Shown in pieces: positions 46,985 through 58,658 of a DNA stretch of 61,384 nt. Made by a program: the position numbers and the translations under genes. Within the stretch, counting starts at the first letter, position 1, and each line of letters opens with the position of its first letter. The notes beneath the pieces were generated by a model. The model ran no database searches, was not told the DNA's origin, and worked only from the letters and a program-made list of their open reading frames with translations. Source of the stretch: Methylobacter sp. (GTDB taxonomy: Bacteria > Pseudomonadota > Gammaproteobacteria > Methylococcales > Methylomonadaceae); contig JAURYJ010000068.1 in the NCBI GenBank assembly GCA_030653985.1, forward strand, positions 1-61,384, given 5' to 3'.

Positions 46985-47826
46985 GTGCATTAAGCCATAA
47001 AATTGATTTTGCGATTATATTCAGCGTTAAACATGCTAACCCTAATGGCGATCCACTGAATGGAAACCGGCCACGAACCGACTATGACGGCTTTGGTGAA
47101 GTGACCGATGTTTGTTTAAAACGTAAAATCCGCGACCGTTTGCAAACGGCAGGTTTAGCCATTTTTGTGCAATCCGACGAGAAAAAAATCGATGGTATGG
47201 TTAGCCTTAAAGCAAGAGCCGAATCAGATACAGTAGGGCTGAGCAAGGATGCGTTTAATCCAAAGAAAAATACCAAAGATCAAACTGCGGCATTGGCCTG
47301 TGAAAAGTGGCTGGACGTACGCGCCTTTGGCCAAGTGTTCGCATTTGGCAAAGAAGCCGATGCCGCAGGAGTTTCCATTGCCATTAGAGGACCTGTGACC
47401 ATTCAATCCGCCTTTAGTGTAGAGCCCGTCAGTATCACCAGCACCCAGATTACCAAAAGCGTAAATGGTGAAGGTGATGGCACTAAAAAAGGTTCGGATA
47501 CCATGGGTATGAAACACCGTGTGGACAGCGCTATTTATGTCGTCTTGGGCGCAATGACACCGCAATTAGCCGATAAAACCGGCTTTAGTGATAATGATGC
47601 CGATAGCATCAAAGCCATTTTACCCAAACTGTTTGAAGGTGATGAATCTTCAGCGAGGCCCGCAGGTTCAATGGCAGTAAAAAAAGTAATATGGTGGCAA
47701 CATAACTCCAAAGCTGGGCAATATTCTTCTGCCAATGTACATCAATCGTTAACTGTTAATACGGATGGCAGTTATACATTAACAGACCTTCCGAGCTTGA
47801 AGCCTGAAATTATTGATGGATTTTAA
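46981..47826 (+). CDS. cas7c: Type I-C backbone subunit Cas7c (Csd2)
   Basis: 281 residues. Family opening HKIDFAIIFSVKHANPNGDPLNGNRPR, internal KWLDVRAFGQVFAF and IRGPVTIQSAFSVEPV, and THxMGMKHRVDSAIYV-type stretch. Several copies coat the crRNA along Cascade. Overlaps cas8c by four bases. After it the operon is interrupted by a 111-base gap and a toxin-antitoxin pair before cas4. Confidence 0.96.
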   Translation: MSALSHKIDFAIIFSVKHANPNGDPLNGNRPRTDYDGFGEVTDVCLKRKIRDRLQTAGLAIFVQSDEKKIDGMVSLKARAESDTVGLSKDAFNPKKNTKDQTAALACEKWLDVRAFGQVFAFGKEADAAGVSIAIRGPVTIQSAFSVEPVSITSTQITKSVNGEGDGTKKGSDTMGMKHRVDSAIYVVLGAMTPQLADKTGFSDNDADSIKAILPKLFEGDESSARPAGSMAVKKVIWWQHNSKAGQYSSANVHQSLTVNTDGSYTLTDLPSLKPEIIDGF

Positions 47827-47871
47827 AGTTGGGTTTATTGTGTAAAAAAATAACTAAACCGATGTCTAGCA

Positions 47872-47898
47872 CCTGCCGGGATTTAAAAGCTTGGCAGG
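47872..47898 (+). promoter_or_regulatory. Hairpin between cas7c and the toxin-antitoxin pair
   Basis: CCTGCC..GGCAGG stem with a 15-base loop in the cas7c-antitoxin gap. It may attenuate or terminate the upstream cas transcript. No long T run follows, so a weak terminator or repeat border is equally possible. Confidence 0.35.
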
Positions 47899-47937
47899 CC
47901 TATTTCTGCAATACTCGCTATTTAAAGGAGAGATATT

Positions 47938-48162
47938 ATGCCAATTGTTGATTTATCCACATTGCCCGCTAATGCCCAGCAAGAATTGCTCGATTTCTAC
48001 GAGTTCCTACAGGAAAAATATGCCGGCAGAAAAGCCAGTCCTGTGGCATTAACGCAGCAGCCAGCCCAAACCGATTTCAAAACCTTTATTTTGAACATAC
48101 CTAAAATGGAAGGTATTGAGTTTGAGCGGCAACATGATTATCCAAAGGATATTGTTTTATGA
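47938..48162 (+). CDS. DUF2281-like antitoxin of a VapBC-type pair
   Basis: 74 residues. LPANAQQELLDFYEFLQEKY at about 8-27 resembles the DUF2281 antitoxin helix; the C-terminal half is polar and probably disordered until bound to toxin. Strong AAAGGAG site 7 bases before the ATG. Its stop overlaps the toxin start by four bases. It sits inside the cas operon. Confidence 0.75.
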   Translation: MPIVDLSTLPANAQQELLDFYEFLQEKYAGRKASPVALTQQPAQTDFKTFILNIPKMEGIEFERQHDYPKDIVL

Positions 48163-48578
48163 AATATCTGCTGGATACCTGCGTTATTTCTGAATTGACT
48201 AAACCCCAGCCGAACAACCATGTACTAATTTGGCTTCAGGCAACACAGTCGGAAGATTTGTTTTTGAGTGTGATCAATATCGGCGAAATTAAAAAAGGTA
48301 TTTACAAGTTACCGGCGTCCAGCAAAAAACAAGCGTTGTTGCTATGGCTAACCTCATTGCTGGGCGATTATCAAAACAGGATATTGCCTGTTGATCTGGC
48401 CGTTATGGAAAATTGGAGCGCCATGGTTGCCAGTGCTGAAAAAATAGGGCAACCGGTTGCGTCTATGGATGGCCTTATTGCAGCCACTGCTTATACCCAT
48501 CACCTGACCCTGGTAACACGCAACGAACGGGATTTTGCCGCCTGTAATGTTACGATCATCAATCCCTGGTCTGATTAG
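48159..48578 (+). CDS. vapC: VapC-type PIN-domain toxin
   Basis: 139 residues. PIN acidic residues are visible: D6 (LLDTCVISEL), E43 (INIGEIKKGI), D104 (ASMDGLIAATA) and D125 (NERDFA). VapC toxins cleave tRNA or rRNA. The gene ends four bases before the cas4 start, which means cas4 translation probably depends on vapC transcription and termination. This ties the adaptation genes to the toxin-antitoxin pair. Confidence 0.9.
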   Translation: MKYLLDTCVISELTKPQPNNHVLIWLQATQSEDLFLSVINIGEIKKGIYKLPASSKKQALLLWLTSLLGDYQNRILPVDLAVMENWSAMVASAEKIGQPVASMDGLIAATAYTHHLTLVTRNERDFAACNVTIINPWSD

Positions 48579-48582
48579 GTCC

Positions 48583-49206
48583 ATGGAACCGGAACCCATC
48601 TACCTGTCACGTTTGCAACATTACCTGTTTTGCCCACGGCAGTTTGCCTTAATCGAACTGGAAGACATCTGGACTGAAAACCAGTTCACCGCCGAAGGGC
48701 AGGTGTTGCATCAACGGGTGAATCAGGCCGATCAACAAAAACGCGGTTCTATTCGAACCGTGTGGGCGTTGCGTTTAGCCAATGCAGAACTGGGTATTGA
48801 AGGCGTTGCCGACGTGGTGGAATATCATAAACAAGCGGATGGGACAGAAATACCCTATCCAATTGAATATAAACGCGGCAAGCCCAAGACGCACCGTGCC
48901 GATGAGGTGCAGCTCTGCGCTCAAGCGCTGTGTTTGGAAGAAATGCACGGTATACCGGTGCCTGAGGGTGCGTTGTTTTATGGCGAAGTTCGCCGTCGGC
49001 ATTCGGTCATTTTTGATGCCGAATTACGCGACTTAACCGCACAAACCATCGTGGCTTGCCGAACGATTGTGCAAACCAAAATCACACCCAAAGCCATCTA
49101 CAAGTCGAAAAAATGCAACGCTTGCTCGCTGATCGATCAATGCCATCCCAAAGGTTTTAAAAAATCGGCTGCCGCATGGTTGGCAGAACAGCTCAATGAG
49201 GATTAA
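48583..49206 (+). CDS. cas4: CRISPR-associated exonuclease Cas4
   Basis: 207 residues from ATG 48583; the in-frame ATG at 48535 lies inside vapC and was rejected. Iron-sulfur cysteines are C17 (LFCPRQFAL) and C178, C181, C187 (KKCNACSLIDQCHP). The nuclease core has GVADVVE and PIEYKRGKPK. Cas4 with Cas1 selects PAM-bearing prespacers in I-C systems. It is followed by cas1 after two bases. Confidence 0.95.
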   Translation: MEPEPIYLSRLQHYLFCPRQFALIELEDIWTENQFTAEGQVLHQRVNQADQQKRGSIRTVWALRLANAELGIEGVADVVEYHKQADGTEIPYPIEYKRGKPKTHRADEVQLCAQALCLEEMHGIPVPEGALFYGEVRRRHSVIFDAELRDLTAQTIVACRTIVQTKITPKAIYKSKKCNACSLIDQCHPKGFKKSAAAWLAEQLNED

Positions 49207-49208
49207 AC

Positions 49209-50243
49209 ATGCGCCCATTACGCAACGTCATTTATATTCAAACGCAAAATTCCTGGCTACATAAAGACAATGAAAATCTGGTCTTAAAAGTAGATAAGGA
49301 AACCAAAGCCCGCGTGCCCATCCATAAATTACAAGGCTTAGTCTGTTTTGGGCAAGTGACGATTTCACCTTATCTGATGGCGCACTGCGCGGAAAATGGC
49401 ATAACCATTACCTTTTTAAATATGTTTGGTAAGTATCTGGCGCGGGTAGAAGGCCCGGTGAGCGGCAACGTGTTGTTACGCAGAACGCAACATCTAACCG
49501 GGCATAACGTGGAAAAAAGCGTTGCCATCGCTCAAACCATGTTGACGGGAAAGCTGTATAACCAGCGCTATGTGCTCAGGCGCTATTGTCGTGATCATGG
49601 CGAAAAAATCAGCGATGATAAAGTGTTTGCTCAATTGCAAACTGCTGAAAAACGTTTGACCCGCTGTTTAGCACAGCTAGCCGATTGTAAAGGCATAGAT
49701 ACCTTAATGGGGCGTGAAGGCGAAGCAGCACAAGTATATTTCGGCATGTTTAAGCATCTGATCCGACAAACTGATTTTGAGTTTGATACCCGCAGACGTA
49801 GGCCGCCGACTGATCCTGTTAATGCGCTGTTATCATTTTGCTACACCCTGTTAACACATGATTGTCGATCTGCGCTGGAAACGACTGGGCTGGATCCGGC
49901 GAGTGGTTTTTTGCATCAATTACGTAGCGGTAGACCCTCATTGGCACTGGATTTGGCAGAAGAATTTAGACCTATGGTTGACCGGTTTGTGTTGTCGTTG
50001 ATTAACAAAAGGCAATTGGTCATAAAGGATTTTGAGACTTGGCCTAATGGGTCTGTCACCTTGAAAGACGAGCCTCGCAGAACATTACTAGCAGCCTGGC
50101 AAGACCGTAAGCAAGATACCTTAATGCACCCATGGTTTGAAGAAACAGTGCCGGTGGGTTTACTGCCTTGGTTGCAAGCCCAAGTGTTAGCGCGATTTTT
50201 ACGGGGTGATTGTGATAGCTACGTGCCGTTTTTATGGAAATAA
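49209..50243 (+). CDS. cas1: CRISPR integrase Cas1 (type I-C)
   Basis: 344 residues. N-terminal beta domain about 1-75; catalytic metal site residues probably E170 (GREGEAA), H236 (GFLHQLR) and the D248/E251 cluster (ALDLAEEFRP). Inserts new spacers with Cas2 at the leader end. Starts immediately after cas4. Confidence 0.97.
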   Translation: MRPLRNVIYIQTQNSWLHKDNENLVLKVDKETKARVPIHKLQGLVCFGQVTISPYLMAHCAENGITITFLNMFGKYLARVEGPVSGNVLLRRTQHLTGHNVEKSVAIAQTMLTGKLYNQRYVLRRYCRDHGEKISDDKVFAQLQTAEKRLTRCLAQLADCKGIDTLMGREGEAAQVYFGMFKHLIRQTDFEFDTRRRRPPTDPVNALLSFCYTLLTHDCRSALETTGLDPASGFLHQLRSGRPSLALDLAEEFRPMVDRFVLSLINKRQLVIKDFETWPNGSVTLKDEPRRTLLAAWQDRKQDTLMHPWFEETVPVGLLPWLQAQVLARFLRGDCDSYVPFLWK

Positions 50244-50259
50244 ACCCTGAGTAAGTAAC

Positions 50260-50550
50260 ATGATGATTTTAGTGACCTATGACGTCAGTTTTAAAAATGA
50301 TACCGGGCCAAAACGCCTGCGTAGAATGGCTAAATTATGCCTTGTGTATGGGCAGCGGGTACAGTATTCGGTATTTGAAATTGAGGTTGATATGGCCCAA
50401 TGGACCAAATTAAAAAATGATTTAATAGCCGTTATGGATGAATCGTTGGATAGTTTACGGTTTTATTATTTAGGTAATAATTGGGAGCGTCGCATTGAAC
50501 ATATTGGCGCTAAAGCGGTATTGGATTTAAACGGCTTATTATTGTTGTAA
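50260..50550 (+). CDS. cas2: CRISPR adaptation protein Cas2
   Basis: 96 residues with ferredoxin-like fold; MMILVTYDVS carries the conserved D8, followed by RLRRMAKLC and YSVFEIEVD. Dimer that scaffolds two Cas1 dimers. Last cas gene, 178 bases before the first repeat. Confidence 0.97.
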   Translation: MMILVTYDVSFKNDTGPKRLRRMAKLCLVYGQRVQYSVFEIEVDMAQWTKLKNDLIAVMDESLDSLRFYYLGNNWERRIEHIGAKAVLDLNGLLLL

Positions 50551-50728
50551 TGCGAACCCTAAGTGAGCATAAAACTACCCGGATGTCGCAGCCGCGTTAA
50601 TGGATTGATTTTTTTAGTGTTTTTACTTTGTGGGTAAATAATTTATAATGATTTTTGCAGATGTTTTGACTGGCTCGCAAATTTATGTGTTTTTTGTTAT
50701 TAAATTCAATGAGTTAATCTTCTGCTGT
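50551..50728 (+). promoter_or_regulatory. CRISPR leader with promoter
   Basis: AT-rich leader between cas2 and the first repeat. A promoter-like pair TTTACT (50622-50627), 16 bases, TATAAT (50644-50649) points into the array. New spacers are expected at this end. Confidence 0.7.
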
Positions 50729-54268
<3,540 letters not shown>

Positions 54269-54484
54269 AGGATGATCATCGAGTCTGAAAACAGTTGATC
54301 GTCGCGTAATACATAATATTCTGACTGTCTGCCGGACTTAATTATGGTGCTATCTATGCGCCAACGCAGAACATTGAGCATTGGGCATTGACATCGGTCC
54401 CCTTTCTACTTTAAAGTTGCATTCGCATAAAAGAGTAAGTAACTAAAATTATAACTATTACTATAAACCATCGGAGCACGCATC
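54269..54484 (+). promoter_or_regulatory. Array trailer and hxlA promoter region
   Basis: Contains the last spacer-like segment, the 6-base repeat remnant (54301-54306) and a candidate promoter TTGACA (54388-54393), 16 bases, TTTAAA (54410-54415), about 70 bases before hxlA. I see no strong terminator between the array and hxlA. Confidence 0.45.
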
Positions 54485-55126
54485 ATGGCAAAACCATTAA
54501 TACAAATGGCATTAGATTCATTGGATTTCGACCAAACAGTCGCACTGGCTACTTTAGTAGCGCCTCATGTTGATATTTTTGAAATCGGAACTCCATGCAT
54601 TAAACACAATGGCGTTAACCTGGTTAGAGAGTTGAGAGCAAGATTTCCAGATAAATTACTGTTAGTCGACCTTAAAACAATGGACGCAGGTGAGTATGAA
54701 GCAACGCCTTTCTACGCAGCAGGCGCTGATATTTGTACAGTTTTAGGTGTATCCGGCCTTGCAACTTGTGCAGGTGTTATCAAAGCAGCTAATGCACACG
54801 GTGCAGAAGCTCAAATCGATTTAATTAATGTTGGCGATAAAGTGGCTTGTGCAAGAGCAACTGCTGAAGCGGGTGCGCACATTATGGGTATTCACACAGG
54901 TCTTGACGCACAAGCAGCGGGTCATACACCTTTTGCTGATTTGACTGACATCGCATCATTGGGATTGCCTGTTAGAATTTCTGTAGCGGGTGGCATTAAC
55001 GCATCAACAGTACAGGATGTTGTTAGAGCCGGTGCAAATATTATTGTAGTTGGCGCAGCCATTTATGGTGCTGCATCACCTGCTGATGCAGCACGTGAAA
55101 TTCGCGAATTAGTTGACGCAGTATAA
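54485..55126 (+). CDS. hxlA: 3-hexulose-6-phosphate synthase
   Basis: 213 residues, TIM-barrel decarboxylase-superfamily enzyme. MALDSLDFDQTVALATLVAPHVDIFEIGTP is the N-terminal signature; metal/phosphate sites are LLVDLKTMDAGEYE (about 59-71) and the C-terminal VAGGINASTV and IIVVGAAIYGA. It condenses formaldehyde with ribulose 5-phosphate, the entry reaction of the RuMP pathway. GGAG precedes the ATG. Two bases separate it from hxlB. Codon use is regular and optimised, as for a highly expressed gene. Confidence 0.97.
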   Translation: MAKPLIQMALDSLDFDQTVALATLVAPHVDIFEIGTPCIKHNGVNLVRELRARFPDKLLLVDLKTMDAGEYEATPFYAAGADICTVLGVSGLATCAGVIKAANAHGAEAQIDLINVGDKVACARATAEAGAHIMGIHTGLDAQAAGHTPFADLTDIASLGLPVRISVAGGINASTVQDVVRAGANIIVVGAAIYGAASPADAAREIRELVDAV

Positions 55127-55128
55127 TT

Positions 55129-55662
55129 ATGCATCAGCAACTTATCATAGAAAAGATTTCAGGTGTTCTTGAAGCTACAGATGATACGTATGATGTAAAG
55201 CTGACCCAATTGCTTGATAACGCCAAGCGTATATTTATTGCAGGTGCTGGGCGTTCCAAGCTTGTCGGTAATTTCTTTGCAATGAGACTGGTTCACGGCG
55301 GTTACGATGTCAGTGTCGTAGGTGAAATTGTCACGCCGAGCATTAAAAGTGGCGATTTATTAGTCATTATTTCCGGATCCGGAGAAACTGAGCAATTAAT
55401 AGCGTTCACTAAAAATGCAAAAAAAATAGGTGCAAACATCGTCTTGATCTCTGCGAAAAGTGACTCAACCATTGGTGATATGGCAGATGCTGTATTCCAA
55501 ATCGGTAGTCCTGAGCAGTATGGCAAGGTTTTAGGTATGCCTATGGGAACTGTGTTTGAGCTATCAACTTTGTTATTCTTGGAAGCAACCGTTTCACATA
55601 TTATCCATGAAAAGGGAATTGCTGAAGAAGTAATGAGAGAAAGACACGCTAATTTAGAATAG
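55129..55662 (+). CDS. hxlB: 6-phospho-3-hexuloisomerase
   Basis: 177 residues, one SIS domain: IFIAGAGRSKLVGNFFAMRLVH (about 35-56) and LVIISGSGETEQLIAF (about 81-96). It isomerises hexulose 6-phosphate to fructose 6-phosphate, completing formaldehyde fixation. Follows hxlA by two bases and ends in a strong hairpin terminator, so the pair is a transcription unit. Confidence 0.97.
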   Translation: MHQQLIIEKISGVLEATDDTYDVKLTQLLDNAKRIFIAGAGRSKLVGNFFAMRLVHGGYDVSVVGEIVTPSIKSGDLLVIISGSGETEQLIAFTKNAKKIGANIVLISAKSDSTIGDMADAVFQIGSPEQYGKVLGMPMGTVFELSTLLFLEATVSHIIHEKGIAEEVMRERHANLE

Positions 55663-55670
55663 CGGCACAG

Positions 55671-55708
55671 GAACGAGTGGTCATAGCCACTCGTTCTATT
55701 CTTTAGTA
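55671..55708 (+). terminator. Terminator after hxlAB
   Basis: GAACGAGTGG..CCACTCGTTC, a perfect 10-bp stem with a 6-base loop, followed by TATTCTTT. Confidence 0.85.
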
Positions 55709-55797
55709 GGGCAAGAACGCCAAAGAACATTCCGTGACAGAGTCTATCAGGCTGAAAAGTCACCATTTAGTAATCTATAAATAGTAAGGAGAACAAT

Positions 55798-57783
55798 ATG
55801 ACTTCGCGTCGAGAATTAGCGAACGCCATACGCGCTTTGAGCATGGATGCCGTGCAGAAAGCAAACTCTGGGCATCCAGGCGCACCAATGGGCATGGCGG
55901 ACATTGCCGAGGTTTTGTGGAATGATCACATGAACCATAATCCGTCCAACCCAAAATGGTCAGATCGCGACCGTTTTGTTCTTTCCAATGGTCACGGATC
56001 AATGCTGATTTATTCACTATTGCATTTGAGTGGCTATGATTTGCCGATGAGTGAATTAGCCTCTTTCCGTCAACTACATTCAAAATGTGCGGGACATCCC
56101 GAATATGGTTATGCTCCAGGCGTGGAAACAACGACTGGACCATTAGGCCAAGGTATTGCCAATGGAGTTGGTTTTGCAATGGCTGAGAAGTTGCTTGCCG
56201 AACAATTCAATCGTCCAGGCCATAAAGTCGTTGATCATCATACCTATGTATTTATGGGTGATGGCTGTTTGATGGAAGGTATTTCTCATGAAGTCTGTTC
56301 ATTGGCGGGTACTTGGGGTCTAGGTGGCTTAATCGCATTCTGGGATGATAACGGTATTTCTATTGATGGCCATATTGAAGGCTGGTATACGGACGATACA
56401 GTAAAGCGATTTGAAGCTTACGGTTGGCATGTTCAGTCGGTAGACGGACATAACCCTGACGAGATTTCTAAGGCGATTGTTACCGCTAAAGCGGTGACTG
56501 ATATGCCTTCATTAATCTGCTGCAAAACCACCATTGGTTTTGGCTCACCAAACAAATCAGGCACTCATGAATGTCATGGTGCGGCTTTAGGTGATGCTGA
56601 AATTAATTTAACTAAAGCAGCTTTAGGTTGGGATCACGAAGCATTTATCATTCCAGCAGATGTTTATGCCGGATGGGATGCTAAAGCAAAAGGCGTGAAA
56701 GTCGAAGCAGCATGGAATACTAAATTCGCAGCTTACGAGGCAGAATATCCAGAATTAGCAGCAGAATTTAAACGTCGTATGGCAGGTGAATTACCGGCTA
56801 ATTGGACAGCTGCAACTGACGCATTGATTGCTGAAACTAATACAAAAGCAGAAAATCTTGCCACACGTCAATCTTCACAAAAAGTTATTGGCGGATTAGC
56901 GCCTACATTACCTGAATTTTTAGGCGGTTCTGCGGACTTAACAGGCTCTAACTTAACCAGTTGCAGCAGTTTCAAACACGTCAGCGGTAAAGAGATGGGT
57001 AATTACATCTCCTACGGTGTGCGTGAGTTTGGCATGTATGCGATTATGAACGGTATGACCTTACATGGTGGCTTATTGCCTTTCGGCGGAACATTCCACA
57101 TGTTCTCTGATTATGCGAAAAGTGCTTTGCGTATGGCCGCGTTAATGAAAATTCGTACCATCGCTGTTTTAACGCATGACTCTATTGGTCAAGGTGAAGA
57201 CGGTCCAACGCATCAGCCGATTGAAAATACGTCTGCTATGCGTTACATTCCTAATATGGATGTTTGGCGGCCTGCCGATACCACAGAAACAGCGGTTTCC
57301 TGGGTAATGGCAATTGAACGTATGACCGGGCCTTCAAGCTTAGTATTAAGCCGTCAAGGCTTGCCTTTTGTAGCGCGTACTGATGAACAAATCGCCGCTA
57401 TTCGTAAAGGGGCGTACGTTATTTCTGAAGCGGCAGGCAGTGCTCAAGTTATCCTCATCGCGACCGGTTCAGAAGTTGATTTAGCCATCAAATCACAAGC
57501 AGCCTTAGCGGAAAAAGGTATTCAAGCGCGCGTTGTTTCAATGCCATCAACCAATGTATTTGACCGTCAAGATCAAGCTTATAAAGACAGCGTATTAACA
57601 CCTGGTGTAAAACGTGTTGCCATTGAAGCCGGTATTACTGATTTTTGGCGTAAATATGTTGGCTTAGAAGGCGCAGTTGTCGGTATTGATACTTTCGGCG
57701 AATCTGCACCTGGCGGCGTATTGATGAAACACTTCGGCTTTACTGTTGAAAATGTAGTCAAAAACGTAGAAGCGGTACTGTAA
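55798..57783 (+). CDS. tkt: Transketolase
   Basis: 661 residues. N-terminal thiamine-diphosphate site [18 protein letters not shown] near 154-171; pyrimidine-domain motif [16 protein letters not shown] near 461-476; C-terminal domain from about 525. AAGGAGAACAAT precedes the ATG. It regenerates ribulose 5-phosphate from fructose 6-phosphate and glyceraldehyde 3-phosphate in the RuMP cycle. Flanked by hxlAB and two repeat-protein genes. Confidence 0.97.
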   Translation: MTSRRELANAIRALSMDAVQKANSGHPGAPMGMADIAEVLWNDHMNHNPSNPKWSDRDRFVLSNGHGSMLIYSLLHLSGYDLPMSELASFRQLHSKCAGHPEYGYAPGVETTTGPLGQGIANGVGFAMAEKLLAEQFNRPGHKVVDHHTYVFMGDGCLMEGISHEVCSLAGTWGLGGLIAFWDDNGISIDGHIEGWYTDDTVKRFEAYGWHVQSVDGHNPDEISKAIVTAKAVTDMPSLICCKTTIGFGSPNKSGTHECHGAALGDAEINLTKAALGWDHEAFIIPADVYAGWDAKAKGVKVEAAWNTKFAAYEAEYPELAAEFKRRMAGELPANWTAATDALIAETNTKAENLATRQSSQKVIGGLAPTLPEFLGGSADLTGSNLTSCSSFKHVSGKEMGNYISYGVREFGMYAIMNGMTLHGGLLPFGGTFHMFSDYAKSALRMAALMKIRTIAVLTHDSIGQGEDGPTHQPIENTSAMRYIPNMDVWRPADTTETAVSWVMAIERMTGPSSLVLSRQGLPFVARTDEQIAAIRKGAYVISEAAGSAQVILIATGSEVDLAIKSQAALAEKGIQARVVSMPSTNVFDRQDQAYKDSVLTPGVKRVAIEAGITDFWRKYVGLEGAVVGIDTFGESAPGGVLMKHFGFTVENVVKNVEAVL

Positions 57784-57941
57784 TTTTAAAGGCCATGTTT
57801 GCGTTAATTATCTAGTTAAGAAAACTAAAATCCGATTGCATCGAGTGTCAGACTAGCTCATTGATATGATGGTTTTTTAGAATAAAGATAATTGACGTAG
57901 ATATGGCTACTCTAAAACAACGCATAAAGGGGGATTCACAC

Positions 57942-58655
57942 GTGAAAATAAATAATTTGACGAATGGTTTAGTTGTCGCACTATTATTAGCTAGTCCCGT
58001 AGTCGGGGCTGATACTCAATATCCGGCTGCAGATTTCGAGCCAAAAGTAATTTATCAGGATGCTGAATATATTGGCCAAAACAAGCCTGCATCTGCGGAA
58101 GTATCGACCAAGCAGGCCAAGCCAGCTGATGTGGATTCACAATATCCAGCTGCAGACTTTGAACCAAAAGTTTTATATAAGGATGCTGACTATAAGAGAA
58201 GTACGGCTACAGGAAGTTCTTCGGTATCTGAAGGCGTTGCAGCAGTAAGTTCTTCGACATCTGAAAGCGTTGCGACAGATGAGGTAGCGGCAAGTGGAGT
58301 GGAAAAAGTGGAAGACGAATCAATGCTGAGTTATTTGCTTGGCTTAGGCGTTTTTGCCGTGGCTGGGTATGCCTTCTTGAGAAAACGTGAGCCAAAAGTA
58401 AAGACTAGCAGCAGTACGCCAGTTTATTCTGGTCATATGAGTGGGCTTTCTGGTGTTGCTCGATATATCAGAAAACATAATCTCTCTGCAGTAACGGGTG
58501 TTGCCAGATACTTGGAAAGTCAGATTGTTTCTGCAAAAGATGCGGCGGTGTCAAGCGGCGTTGAAAAGTACCTTGAAAAACAGGCTAAATCTGCACAAGA
58601 AAAAGCGGCGCAAGCGGGAACCGGAGTTGAAAAGTACATGCGCGATCGGGGGTGA
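57942..58655 (+). CDS. Membrane-anchored GVxKYL-motif protein, unknown family
   Basis: 237 residues from GTG 57942, chosen because AAAGGGGGA lies 6-7 bases upstream; ATG at 57903 has no such site and spoils the signal peptide. Numbering from GTG: signal peptide 1-22 (VVALLLASPVVGA); two periplasmic copies of QYPAADFEPKVxYxDAxY at about 26 and 67; Ser/Ala/Val-rich linker; transmembrane helix about 128-146 (LLGLGVFAVAGYAFL) followed by RKREPKVK. The cytoplasmic tail carries four GVxRY/KYL motifs (SGVARYIRKH, TGVARYLESQ, SGVEKYLEKQ, TGVEKYMRDR). The signal sequence and positive-inside residues predict a type I topology. It is followed by a soluble protein built of the same motif. I do not recognise the family; a role as anchor of a RuMP enzyme scaffold is inference. 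Confidence 0.8.
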   Translation: MKINNLTNGLVVALLLASPVVGADTQYPAADFEPKVIYQDAEYIGQNKPASAEVSTKQAKPADVDSQYPAADFEPKVLYKDADYKRSTATGSSSVSEGVAAVSSSTSESVATDEVAASGVEKVEDESMLSYLLGLGVFAVAGYAFLRKREPKVKTSSSTPVYSGHMSGLSGVARYIRKHNLSAVTGVARYLESQIVSAKDAAVSSGVEKYLEKQAKSAQEKAAQAGTGVEKYMRDRG

Positions 58656-58658
58656 TAA

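Noticed and set aside
48535..48582. Upstream start for cas4 inside vapC
   Set aside because: The added residues are vapC sequence in another frame, and Cas4 homology begins at MEPEPIYLSRLQ from 48583.
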